From contig NZ_FQVU01000003.1 of NCBI RefSeq assembly GCF_900129455.1, positions 682,001 through 746,000 on the forward strand: a stretch of DNA of 64,000 nucleotides, written 5' to 3'. This stretch comes from Jatrophihabitans endophyticus. Its GTDB lineage: Bacteria; Actinomycetota; Actinomycetes; Mycobacteriales; Jatrophihabitantaceae. Below the pieces are notes generated by a model. That model saw only the letters and a program-made list of their open reading frames with translations, searched no databases and was not told the DNA's origin. How positions within the stretch are numbered: position 1 is the stretch's first letter; every line of letters begins with the position of its first letter. This document shows, one piece after another, positions 56,569-64,000 of this stretch. Made by a program: the position numbers and the translations under genes.

Positions 56569-57324
56569 CTGCTCAGCAGTTCCAACGCCCGGCTCGCGGC
56601 CGCGCGCCGTCTCACGAGACGGTCCGCGCGGCGCGAGACCGGGCGTTTCCTCGCCGAGGGCGCGCAGGCGGTGCGCGAGGCGCTGGCGGCGGACGCCGTC
56701 ATCGAGCTGTTCGCGACGGCCGACGCGATGGCGCGGCACCCGGACCTCACCGGCGGGGCGACCGAGATCGCACCGAAGGACGCCCTCGCGCTGTCGGAGA
56801 CGGTGACGCCCCAGGGCCTCGTCGCCGTGTGCGAGCTGGCGCAGCCCTCGCTCGCGGACGTGCTGGCCCGCTCGCCGCGGTTGCTGGCCGTGCTCGTCGA
56901 GCCCAACGAGCCCGGCAACGTGGGCGCGGTGGTGCGCACCGCCGACGCGGCCGGGGCGGACGCCGTCGTGCTCACCGGCGGCGTCGACGCCGGCAACGGC
57001 AAGGCCGTGCGGGCGAGCGCCGGCAGCCTGTTCCACCTGCCCGTCCTCACCGCACCCGTCCAGGCGGTGCTCGCCGGCGGCCTGCGAACCCTGGCGACGA
57101 GCGGCGGCGCCGCCCGCGACCTCGACGACCTGAGCGACGACGGGACGCTGGCCGGGCCGACCGCCTGGCTGTTCGGCACCGAGGCGCACGGGCTGCCCGA
57201 GGACGTGCTCGCCGCCGCCGACGAGACCGTCCGCGTCCCGATCCACGGCCGCGCCGAGAGCCTCAACCTCGCCGCGGCCGCCGCGGTGTGCCTGTACGCG
57301 AGCGCCCGGGCACAACGGCGGTAG
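56569..57324 (+). CDS. TrmH/SpoU family rRNA 2'-O-methyltransferase, start unusual
   Basis: This SPOUT methyltransferase has VEPNEPGNVGAVVRTADAAGADAV, FGTEAHGL and VPIHGRAESLNLAAAAAVCLYA, the SAM-binding knot motifs (named by GNVGAVVRT and SLN). The N-terminal substrate-binding part reads SNARLAAARRLTRR, then FLAEGAQAVREAL. The coding pattern extends back to just after the rplT stop, but no ATG, GTG or TTG exists in frame before GTG 56671, which is far too late. CTG 56569 is the likely start. The protein modifies rRNA or tRNA; the target base is unknown. Confidence 0.8.
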   Translation: MLSSSNARLAAARRLTRRSARRETGRFLAEGAQAVREALAADAVIELFATADAMARHPDLTGGATEIAPKDALALSETVTPQGLVAVCELAQPSLADVLARSPRLLAVLVEPNEPGNVGAVVRTADAAGADAVVLTGGVDAGNGKAVRASAGSLFHLPVLTAPVQAVLAGGLRTLATSGGAARDLDDLSDDGTLAGPTAWLFGTEAHGLPEDVLAAADETVRVPIHGRAESLNLAAAAAVCLYASARAQRR

Positions 57325-57327
57325 CGT
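57322..57327 (+). promoter_or_regulatory. -10 box for leaderless MOSC gene
   Basis: TAGCGT, which includes the preceding gene's stop, ends 6 bases before GTG 57334, without a ribosome-binding site. Confidence 0.5.
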
Positions 57328-57333
57328 TCGGTC

Positions 57334-58023
57334 GTGCTCGTCCGGTCCGTCAACGTCGCGCGCGATCTCGCCGCGCAACCGGCCGGGCGTCGGCCGACCG
57401 GCTTCGGCAAGGTGCCGGTCTCCGGCCCCGTCGAGGTCCGCGAGCCCGGACCCAAGCGCGGCGGCCTCGGCAGCGGACTCGTCGGTGACCGCATCGGCAA
57501 CCAGCGCCACCACGGCGGTACCGACCAGGCCGTCTACGCGTTCGCGCGCGAGGTGCTCGACGCGTGGGAGCAGCGGCTCGGCCGCATGCTGCCCGACGGC
57601 GCGTTCGGCGAGAACCTGACCACCGTCGGCGTCGACGTCGACGGCGCGCTCGTCGGCGAGCGGTGGCGCATCGGCGACACCGTGGTGCTGCAGGTGACGA
57701 ACCCACGCATCCCGTGCGCCACCTTCCGCGGCCGGATGGACGTCCGAGGCTGGACCCGCAGGTTCACCGAGGACGGTCGCAGCGGCGCGTACCTGCGCGT
57801 CGTGACCGGGGGAGTCGTCCGCTCGGGCGACGCCGTCACCGTGCTCCACCGACCCGACCACGACGTCACCGTGGGGCTCGCGTTCCGGGCGGTCATGGGC
57901 GAACGGGAGCTCCTGCCGCGCCTGCGCGCCGCGGGTGACGACCTGCCCGCCGAGTTGCGCCGGCGGGTCACTCGTCCAGCGCGAGCAGCATCCGGGTCAG
58001 CTCCGCGCGGTCCTGCGCGCTGA
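57334..58023 (+). CDS. MOSC domain protein (YiiM-like)
   Basis: This 229-residue protein has the MOSC fold found in molybdenum cofactor sulfurases and YiiM-type enzymes. VGDRIGNQRHHGGTDQAVYAF leads into FGENLTTVGVDVDGALVGERWRIG, and the conserved Cys lies in NPRIPCATFRGRM. It probably binds a Mo cofactor or sulfur. The last 56 bases overlap the convergent MarR gene, so the extreme C-terminus may differ. Confidence 0.87.
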   Translation: MLVRSVNVARDLAAQPAGRRPTGFGKVPVSGPVEVREPGPKRGGLGSGLVGDRIGNQRHHGGTDQAVYAFAREVLDAWEQRLGRMLPDGAFGENLTTVGVDVDGALVGERWRIGDTVVLQVTNPRIPCATFRGRMDVRGWTRRFTEDGRSGAYLRVVTGGVVRSGDAVTVLHRPDHDVTVGLAFRAVMGERELLPRLRAAGDDLPAELRRRVTRPARAASGSAPRGPAR

Positions 58024-58390
58024 GCCGGGCGAACAGCTCGTCGGTCTCGGCCAGCCGCGCCTCGCGGATGCGCAACATCAGCTCCCGGCCCTCGTCGGTC
58101 GGGACGACGAGCGTCGCCCGCCGGTCGGACGGGTCCGGGGTGCGCTCGACCAGGCCGCGCTCCTCCAGCGCGTCGACGACCTCGGTCGCCGATCGGGCCG
58201 CGATGCCCAGCAGGTCGGCCAGCGCGCCCAGCCGCATCGCGCCGCGACGCAGGAGCGTGCCGAGCGCCCGCGAGTGCGACGGCGCGAGGTCGAACGGGGC
58301 CAGCGTCTGCCGCGAGCCGTGCCGCAGCCGGCGCGCGACCGTCCAGAACGCATTCGTCAGCGCCTCGAGCTCGGCGTCGCGATCGGCCAC
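57968..58390 (-). CDS. MarR family transcriptional regulator
   Basis: This 140-residue winged-helix regulator has LGALADLLGIAARSATEVVDALEERGLVERTPDPSDRRATLV (recognition helix and wing, named by DRRA). It binds DNA as a dimer and usually responds to small aromatic or drug-like molecules. GTG 58390 lies 6 bases from a TAGACT box on the minus strand. It is divergent from an ABC exporter, and a palindrome between them is the probable operator, so it likely represses the exporter and itself. Confidence 0.92.
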   Translation of the reverse strand: MADRDAELEALTNAFWTVARRLRHGSRQTLAPFDLAPSHSRALGTLLRRGAMRLGALADLLGIAARSATEVVDALEERGLVERTPDPSDRRATLVVPTDEGRELMLRIREARLAETDELFARLSAQDRAELTRMLLALDE

Positions 58391-58396
58391 GGGAAC

Positions 58397-58402
58397 AGTC
58401 TA
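58397..58402 (-). promoter_or_regulatory. -10 box for leaderless MarR gene
   Basis: TAGACT on the minus strand ends 6 bases before GTG 58390. There is no ribosome-binding site. Confidence 0.5.
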
Positions 58403-58420
58403 AGCGCGGTTGTTGTTGCG

Positions 58421-58441
58421 CCTCATTGTGAGGTAACCTCA
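58421..58441. promoter_or_regulatory. Probable MarR operator
   Basis: TGAGGTAACCTCA (58429-58441) is a perfect palindrome with one central base. CCTCATTGTGAGG (58421-58433) overlaps it, giving three alternating half-sites between MarR and the exporter. Confidence 0.65.
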
Positions 58442-58479
58442 GTAATGTCCCGACGAACTCGACGAAAGGTCGGCTGCGT

Positions 58480-60306
58480 ATGACCAGCCCCCAGTTCGGC
58501 GGTGGCCGCCCCGGTGGTCCCGCCCGCAAGTCCTCCGCCCTCGAGAAGGCCCAGGCCCGCGACGTGTCGCTGCGCCGGATCGGCCGTCTCTTCGTCCCCT
58601 ACCGACCGCAGCTCGCTGTCGTCACCACGATCATCGTCGTCGCCGCCGTCCTCGGCATGGCCTCGCCGTTCCTGCTGCGCGAGGTCATCGACGTCGCCCT
58701 GCCGCACCAGGACGTCACCCTGCTCTGCTGGCTCGCCGCCGGCATGGTCGCCGTCCCCGCCGTCACCGCCGTGCTGGGCGTCGTGCAGACCTGGATCAGC
58801 ACCCGGGTCGGCCAGCAGGTGATGCACGCCCTGCGCACCGGCGTCTTCGCCCACCTCCAGCGTCAGTCCATGGCCTTCTTCACGCGTACGCGCACCGGCG
58901 AGGTGCAGTCGCGCATCACCAACGACATCGGCGGCATGCAGTCGGTCGTCACCTCGACCGCGACGTCCGTCGCGGCCAACCTCACGACCGTGGTCGCCAC
59001 CGCCGTCGCGATGGTGGCGCTGTCGTGGCGGCTGTCGCTGATCACGCTGGTCGTCATGCCGCCGGCAATACTGCTGACCCGCCGCGTCGCGCGCATGCGC
59101 CGCGAGGTCACCGCCCGCCGGCAGGCCGAGCTCGCCGACCTCAACGTCACCATCGACGAGGGGCTGTCCATCAGCGGCGTGCAGCTCGCCAAGACCATGG
59201 GCACCGGCCCCGCACTGATCGAGCGCTTCACCGCGTCGTCCGCCCGCCTCATCGACCTCGAGCTGCGCTCGGAGCTCGCCGGCCGCTGGCGCATGGCCGT
59301 CATGCGCGTGCTGTTCGCGGCCATCCCCGCCCTGATCTACCTCGGCGCCGGCCTGCCCGTGACGGCCGGCTCGATGAGCATCGGGACGATCATCGCCTTC
59401 ACCACGCTGCAGAGCGGGCTGTTCATGCCGCTCATGGGGCTGCTGGACGTCGGCGTCACCATCACCAGCTCGCTCGCCCTGTTCGCCCGCATCTTCGAGT
59501 ACCTCGACCTGCCCGTCGACGTCGCCGACCCGGCCGCGCCGGTCACGGTCGACACCGCGCACGCGCCCGGGCACGTGCGCTTCGAGTCGGTGACCTTTCA
59601 CTACCCGGGTAGCGACGTCGCCGCCGTCGCCGGCGTCGACCTCGACGTCCCGGCCGGCAGCACGCTCGCCCTCGTCGGCGAGACCGGCTCGGGCAAGAGC
59701 ACCCTGGCCGGCCTCGTCGCCCGGCTGCAGGACCCCACCGGCGGCCGGGTGACGATCGACGGTGTCGACCTGCGCGTCCTGCGCCTCGCCGACGTCGCCG
59801 CCCTCGTCGGCGTGGTGAGCCAGGAGACGTACCTGCTGCACGCGACCGTGCGCGAGAACCTGCGCTACGCCAAGCCGGACGCGACCGACGCCGAGATCGA
59901 GGCCGCCGCCGGTGCCGCGCAGATCCACGAGCTGCTCGCCGGCCTGCCCGACGGCTACGACACGATGGTCGGCTCGCGTGGGCACCGCTTCTCCGGCGGC
60001 GAGAAGCAGCGCCTCGCCATCGCCCGCACGCTGCTGCGCAACCCGCGTGTGCTGGTACTGGACGAGGCGACGAGCGCGCTCGACAACGAGACCGAACGGG
60101 CCGTGCAACAGGCCTTCGACGCGCTGGCCGAGGGACGGACGACGATCACCATCGCGCACCGGCTCTCGACCGTGCACGACGCCGACCAGATCGCGGTCGT
60201 CGACCACGGCCGCATCGTCGAGCGGGGAACCCACGAGACGCTGCTCGCCGACGCCGGCCGGTACGCCGCCCTCGCCGCCGGGGCCGGCCACTCGGCGGCG
60301 CGCTAG
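58480..60306 (+). CDS. ABC transporter, fused membrane and ATPase domains
   Basis: This exporter half-transporter has 608 residues: six membrane helices (about residues 40-330) and an ATPase domain with Walker [10 protein letters not shown], signature FSGGEKQR, Walker [13 protein letters not shown] and the switch His in IAHRLSTV. Members dimerise and export drugs, lipids or peptides; the substrate is unknown. It is divergent from a MarR regulator with a palindrome between them, a typical drug-efflux arrangement. ATG 58480 lies after AAAGG. Confidence 0.93.
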   Translation: MTSPQFGGGRPGGPARKSSALEKAQARDVSLRRIGRLFVPYRPQLAVVTTIIVVAAVLGMASPFLLREVIDVALPHQDVTLLCWLAAGMVAVPAVTAVLGVVQTWISTRVGQQVMHALRTGVFAHLQRQSMAFFTRTRTGEVQSRITNDIGGMQSVVTSTATSVAANLTTVVATAVAMVALSWRLSLITLVVMPPAILLTRRVARMRREVTARRQAELADLNVTIDEGLSISGVQLAKTMGTGPALIERFTASSARLIDLELRSELAGRWRMAVMRVLFAAIPALIYLGAGLPVTAGSMSIGTIIAFTTLQSGLFMPLMGLLDVGVTITSSLALFARIFEYLDLPVDVADPAAPVTVDTAHAPGHVRFESVTFHYPGSDVAAVAGVDLDVPAGSTLALVGETGSGKSTLAGLVARLQDPTGGRVTIDGVDLRVLRLADVAALVGVVSQETYLLHATVRENLRYAKPDATDAEIEAAAGAAQIHELLAGLPDGYDTMVGSRGHRFSGGEKQRLAIARTLLRNPRVLVLDEATSALDNETERAVQQAFDALAEGRTTITIAHRLSTVHDADQIAVVDHGRIVERGTHETLLADAGRYAALAAGAGHSAAR

Positions 60307-60309
60307 GGT
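60304..60309 (+). promoter_or_regulatory. -10 box for leaderless pheST leader ORF
   Basis: TAGGGT overlaps the end of the exporter gene and ends 6 bases before GTG 60316, the same spacing as for truB and ribF. Confidence 0.5.
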
Positions 60310-60315
60310 GAGTCC

Positions 60316-60390
60316 GTGCCCGCCACCGGATCGTCGCGTCCCGCGATGTTTGCCGCGCGGCTGGCGGCCGCTCTCCGTCCGCGCGCCTGA
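60316..60390 (+). CDS. Putative leader peptide of pheST
   Basis: A 24-residue frame (GTG 60316 to TGA 60390) lies 50 bases before pheS. It has a leaderless-type -10 box at the right distance. It contains a single Phe, coded TTT at 60349-60351 directly after an internal ATG; TTT is rare in this GC-rich DNA. The stop lies in the first stem of the attenuator hairpins. This fits control by Phe-tRNA charging, but there is only one Phe, fewer than in the E. coli pheST leader. Confidence 0.45.
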   Translation: MPATGSSRPAMFAARLAAALRPRA

Positions 60391-60429
60391 CGACGCCTCG
60401 TCGGCGCGCCGTTCACGCCCGACGACGAG
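60381..60429 (+). promoter_or_regulatory. Two mutually exclusive hairpins before pheS
   Basis: Hairpin A pairs GCGCGCCTGACGA (60381-60393) with TCGTCGGCGCGC (60398-60409). Hairpin B pairs CCTCGTCGGCG (60396-60406) with CGCCCGACGACGAG (60416-60429). The two share 60398-60406, so only one can form. The leader frame ends in hairpin A. Confidence 0.5.
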
Positions 60430-60439
60430 AGATCGAACG

Positions 60440-61543
60440 ATGACCAGCCAGAACTTCGACCCGGTCGAGGTCGCCGCCCTGCAGCAGGAGACGGTCGACG
60501 CCAACGTCGCCGACGCCGTCGCGGCATTCGCCGCCGCACGGTCGCTCGACGAGCTCAAGACCGCCGGTCTCGCCCACGACGGTGACCGCTCGCCCCTCGC
60601 CCTCGCCAACCGCGAGATCGGCGCCCTGCCCCCGGCCGCCCGCTCGGCCGCCGGAAAGCGGCTCGGCCCCGCCCGCGGCGCGGTGCGCAAGGCGCTGGCC
60701 GCGCGCCAGGTCGAGCTCGAGGCCGAACGCGACGCGCGCGTGCTCGTCGACGAGGCCGTCGACGTCACGCTGCCCACCGACCGGCAGCGCAGCGGCGCCC
60801 GGCACCCGCTCACCACGGTGCAGGAGCTCGTGGGCGACGTCTTCGTCGCGATGGGGTGGGAGATCGCCGAAGGGCCAGAGGCCGAGGGGGCGTGGTTCAA
60901 CTTCGACGCCCTGAACACGCCGCCCGAGCACCCGTCGCGCGACCTCAGCGACACGTTCTGGGTGGGGTCGGCGGGCTCCGGCGTCGTGCTGCGCACGCAG
61001 ACGTCCCCGGTGCAGATCCGCACGATGCTCGAACAGCGGCCGCCGATCTACGTCGTGTGCCCCGGAAAGGTGTTCCGCACCGACGAGCTGGACGCGACGC
61101 ACACGCCCGTCTTCCACCAGGTCGAAGGGCTCGCCGTCGACGAGGGCCTCACCATGGCCCACCTCAAGGGCACGCTCGACCACATGGCCGAGGCGATGTT
61201 CGGCCCGGGCATCGTCACCCGGCTGCGACCGCACTACTTCCCGTTCACCGAGCCGAGCGCCGAGATGGACCTCGTCTGCTTCGTGTGTCGTGGCGAGTCC
61301 GTCGGCAACCCCGACCGGCCGTGCCGGACGTGCAGCAGCGAGGGCTGGATCGAATGGGGTGGGTGCGGCATGGTCGACCCCCGTGTGCTGACGGCGTGCG
61401 GCATCGACCCCGAGCGCTACAGCGGATTCGCGTTCGGCATGGGCATCGAGCGCACGCTGATGTTCCGCAGCGGGGTCGCGGACATGCGCGACATCGTCGA
61501 GGGCGACGTCCGCTTCACCCAGGCGTTCGGAGTCGAGTCGTGA
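60440..61543 (+). CDS. pheS: Phenylalanyl-tRNA synthetase alpha subunit
   Basis: PheS is the catalytic subunit that charges tRNA-Phe as an alpha2beta2 enzyme. The 367 residues have an N-terminal coiled coil, then [14 protein letters not shown] and the motif 2 region ([22 protein letters not shown]). The [22 protein letters not shown] motif 3 segment (named by GMGIER) is near the C-terminus. ATG 60440 lies after a weak ribosome site; the region upstream is a possible attenuator. The stop overlaps pheT (GTGA). Confidence 0.96.
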   Translation: MTSQNFDPVEVAALQQETVDANVADAVAAFAAARSLDELKTAGLAHDGDRSPLALANREIGALPPAARSAAGKRLGPARGAVRKALAARQVELEAERDARVLVDEAVDVTLPTDRQRSGARHPLTTVQELVGDVFVAMGWEIAEGPEAEGAWFNFDALNTPPEHPSRDLSDTFWVGSAGSGVVLRTQTSPVQIRTMLEQRPPIYVVCPGKVFRTDELDATHTPVFHQVEGLAVDEGLTMAHLKGTLDHMAEAMFGPGIVTRLRPHYFPFTEPSAEMDLVCFVCRGESVGNPDRPCRTCSSEGWIEWGGCGMVDPRVLTACGIDPERYSGFAFGMGIERTLMFRSGVADMRDIVEGDVRFTQAFGVES

Positions 61544-64000
61544 AGGCCCCTGTCAGCTGGCTCGCCGAATACGTCGATCTTCCCGCGGAGATCACTCCCC
61601 GGGGCCTCGCGGACGCGCTGGTGCGCATCGGCATGGAGGTCGAGGGCGTCGAGTCGGGCGCGGACGCCCTGTCCGGACCGATCGTCGTCGGCCGCGTGCT
61701 GTCCTTCGTCGACGAGTCGCAGAAGAACGGCAAGACGATCCGCTGGTGCCAGGTCGACGTCGGCGTGCACAACGCCGACGGCGAGCCACGCGGCATCGTC
61801 TGCGGTGCGCACAACTTCGCCCCGGACGACCTCGTCGTGGTCTCGCTGCCGGGTGCGGTGCTGCCCGGCGGCTTCGCCATCTCCGCGCGCAAGACGTACG
61901 GCCACGTCTCCGACGGCATGATCTGCTCCGTCCGCGAGCTCGGTATCGGCGAGGACCACGACGGCATCCTCGTGCTGCCGGCGGCCAGCGCGCAGCCCGG
62001 TGACGACCCGCTGCCGCTGCTCGGGCTGACCGACGCCGTCCTCGACGTCGCGGTGACGACCGATCGCGGCTACACGATGTCGATCCGCGGTCTGGCGCGC
62101 GAGGCGGCGGCCGCGCTCGGCGTGCCGTTCCGCGACGTGACGCTGCCGCTGCCCGCGCCCGACGGTGGTGCGTACGACGTCCACGTCGACGAGACGGACG
62201 TGTGCCGGCGGTTCTCGGCGCGCGCCGTCACCGGTCTCGATCCGGCCGCCCCGTCGCCGGACTGGATGGTCACCCGGCTGCGCCAGTGCGGCATCCGCTC
62301 GATCTCGCTCGCCGTCGACGTCACCAACTACGTCATGCTCGAGACCGGGCAGCCGCTGCACGCCTTCGACCGGGACCGGCTCAGCGGACCCGTCGGGGTC
62401 CGCCGGGCCGAGGCGGGGGAGAGGCTCACGACGCTCGACGACGTCGTCCGCACGCTCGCCGCGGAGGACGTCGTGGTCACCGACGAGTCGGGCCCGATCG
62501 CGCTCGCCGGCGTCATGGGCGGCGCGTCCACCGAGATCGGCGCCACGTCGTCGGCGGTGGTGCTCGAGGCCGCGACCTGGATCCCGGAGGTCGTCGCGCG
62601 CACGGTGCGCCGCCACCGGCTGCCCAGCGAGGCCGCCCGCCGCTTCGAACGCGGCGTCGACCCCGAGATCGCGGGCACCGCGCTGGAGCGGTGCGTCCGG
62701 CTGCTGGTGGCGCACGGCGGCGCGACGCCGGTCGACGGCTACACCGTCGTCGGCGAGGTCGCCCCGCCGGCGCGGATCGCGATGGACGCGCACCGTCCGG
62801 AGCGGACCGCCGGCATGCCCATCCCGCGCGACGCGGTCGTGTCACATCTCGACGCGGTCGGGTGCACGGTCACCGATGACGGTGACGTTCTGCAGGTGCA
62901 GCCGCCGTCCTGGCGACCCGACCTGCTCGTGCCCGCCGACCTGGTCGAGGAGGTCGTCCGCCTCGCCGGTTACGACCGGCTGCCCTCGGTGCTGCCGGCC
63001 GCGCCCGCCGGGCGTGGCCTCACCGGCCGGCAGCGCCTGCACCGCGCCGTGTCGCGTGCCGCGGCCGCGGCCGGGTACACCGAGGTGCTCGCGTACCCGT
63101 TCGTGGCGCCGTCGGTGCACGACGCGTTCGGGCTCGCCGGCGACGACCCGCGGCGCTCGGCCGTGCGTCTCGCCAACCCGCTCTCGGACGACGAGCCGGA
63201 GCTGCGGACGTCGCTGCTGCCCGGCCTGCTGGGCGTCGTCGCGCGCAACCTCGGCCGCGGGACGCGCGACCTCGCCGTCTTCGAGACGGGACTCGTCTTC
63301 CTGCCGCGACCGGCGGGGGAACCGCCGACGCTGCCGGGCATCGCGGCGCGTCCGAGCGACGCCGAGATCGCCGCGCTCGACGCCGTGCTGCCCGATCAGC
63401 CGCGGCACGTCGCCGCCGTGCTCACCGGCAACGCGCAGCCGCGCGGCTGGTGGGGCCCGGAGCGTGCGGCCGACTGGGCCGATGCCGTGGAGTTCGCCCG
63501 CGTGGTCGCGCGGGCGGCCCGCGTCGAGCTCGGGGTGCGCGCCACCGAGCACGCGCCCTGGCACCCCGGCCGCTGCGCCGAGCTCGTCCTCGACGACGTC
63601 ACGATCGGCCACGCCGGCGAGCTGCACCCGCGGGTGGTGGCCGCGCTCGGCCTGCCCGAGCGCACGTGCGCCGTCGAGCTCGACCTCGACGCGTTGGCGG
63701 AGCCGGGACCGCCGGCCGCGCCGGAGATCTCGGGCTACCCGCCGGTGCTGCTGGACGTCGCCCTCGTCGTCGGCGACGACGTGGCCGCGGCGGCGCTCCG
63801 CGACACCATCCGGGAGGCCGCGGGGCCGCTGCTCGAATCGGTCCGGCCGTTCGCCGTCTACACCGACGCCGAGCGGCTCGGCGCCGGCCTGCGGTCGGTG
63901 ACGTTCGCGCTGCGCTTCCGCGCGCCCGACCGGACGCTCACGGTGGAGGAGGCCACGGCCGCCCGCGACGCCGCGGTGACCGCCGCCGTCGAACGGCACG
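61540..64000 (+). CDS. pheT: Phenylalanyl-tRNA synthetase beta subunit, 3'-truncated by window edge
   Basis: PheT is the large subunit with tRNA-binding and editing domains. GTG 61540 overlaps the pheS stop, and 820 codons are seen before the window ends in frame. Domains seen: an N-terminal tRNA-binding (EMAP-like) domain (WCQVDVG, ICGAHNF), a B1/B5 region, the B3/B4 editing domain ([19 protein letters not shown], with [13 protein letters not shown]), and the C-terminal ferredoxin-like anticodon-binding fold ([12 protein letters not shown] onward), of which only the last few residues are missing. The protein is nearly complete. Confidence 0.96.
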   Translation, partial: MKAPVSWLAEYVDLPAEITPRGLADALVRIGMEVEGVESGADALSGPIVVGRVLSFVDESQKNGKTIRWCQVDVGVHNADGEPRGIVCGAHNFAPDDLVVVSLPGAVLPGGFAISARKTYGHVSDGMICSVRELGIGEDHDGILVLPAASAQPGDDPLPLLGLTDAVLDVAVTTDRGYTMSIRGLAREAAAALGVPFRDVTLPLPAPDGGAYDVHVDETDVCRRFSARAVTGLDPAAPSPDWMVTRLRQCGIRSISLAVDVTNYVMLETGQPLHAFDRDRLSGPVGVRRAEAGERLTTLDDVVRTLAAEDVVVTDESGPIALAGVMGGASTEIGATSSAVVLEAATWIPEVVARTVRRHRLPSEAARRFERGVDPEIAGTALERCVRLLVAHGGATPVDGYTVVGEVAPPARIAMDAHRPERTAGMPIPRDAVVSHLDAVGCTVTDDGDVLQVQPPSWRPDLLVPADLVEEVVRLAGYDRLPSVLPAAPAGRGLTGRQRLHRAVSRAAAAAGYTEVLAYPFVAPSVHDAFGLAGDDPRRSAVRLANPLSDDEPELRTSLLPGLLGVVARNLGRGTRDLAVFETGLVFLPRPAGEPPTLPGIAARPSDAEIAALDAVLPDQPRHVAAVLTGNAQPRGWWGPERAADWADAVEFARVVARAARVELGVRATEHAPWHPGRCAELVLDDVTIGHAGELHPRVVAALGLPERTCAVELDLDALAEPGPPAAPEISGYPPVLLDVALVVGDDVAAAALRDTIREAAGPLLESVRPFAVYTDAERLGAGLRSVTFALRFRAPDRTLTVEEATAARDAAVTAAVERH

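Noticed and set aside
56671-56673. GTG 56671 as methyltransferase start
   Set aside because: It would remove about 34 residues of well-conserved N-terminal sequence.

Overview
The window is very GC-rich, almost wholly coding, and comes from a high-GC Gram-positive bacterium (Actinomycetota). This rests on the conserved gene order dxr-rseP-ispG, rimP-nusA-ylxR-infB-DUF503-rbfA, truB-ribF-rpsO-pnp, dapB-thyX-dapA-ftsK-argA-rimO-pgsA-clgR and infC-rpmI-rplT-pheS-pheT, on frequent GTG starts, and on a lipoprotein signal and Tat signals. Many starts lie 6-8 bases after a TAnnnT box, which suggests common leaderless translation. The order resembles that of mycobacteria and streptomycetes, but the genus cannot be fixed from sequence reading alone.

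Layout. 1-3.1 kb: end of an iron-uptake operon (efeO, efeB) and a DUF998 membrane protein. 3.1-8.9 kb: dxr, rseP and ispG (MEP isoprenoid pathway plus site-2 protease), then a DUF3072 protein, a GNAT enzyme and a HAD protein. 8.9-24.2 kb: two minus-strand genes (DUF4439 and a Tat-signal protein), then the translation block rimP-nusA-ylxR-infB-DUF503-rbfA-MATE-truB, a kinase-like protein, a membrane protein, ribF and rpsO. At 22.4-23.3 kb a TetR gene and a membrane gene both lack their 5' ends and meet head to head, which looks like a deletion scar. 24.4-26.7 kb: pnp. 26.7-34.4 kb: an accessory block between pnp and its usual neighbour, the M16 peptidase gene. It holds three near-identical long palindromes, an unknown gene, an RtcB-type RNA ligase, an MFS transporter, a sulfate ABC operon and an Rrf2 regulator. 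34.5-41.5 kb: M16 peptidase, dapB, a glycosylase-like gene, a second palindromic repeat cluster, DUF2461, GNAT, an AlkZ-like protein, thyX and dapA. 41.6-49.4 kb: ftsK, a 54-residue unknown protein, argA, rimO, pgsA, clgR, a TetR regulator and a coiled-coil protein. 49.4-54.8 kb: nei2 and the large helicase lhr on the minus strand. 54.8-64 kb: infC-rpmI-rplT with a non-coding leader and an ATC start for infC, an rRNA methyltransferase without an ordinary start codon, a MOSC protein, a MarR regulator divergent from an ABC exporter, then a putative leader peptide and attenuator before pheS-pheT. pheT runs off the window.

The observations most worth following are the three-copy palindrome family around rtcB, the second repeat family at 37.1-37.3 kb, the head-to-head truncation near 22.98 kb, the putative pheST leader peptide with switchable hairpins, and the recurrent leaderless-start signature. 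I see no CRISPR array, prophage, transposase, tRNA or rRNA gene.
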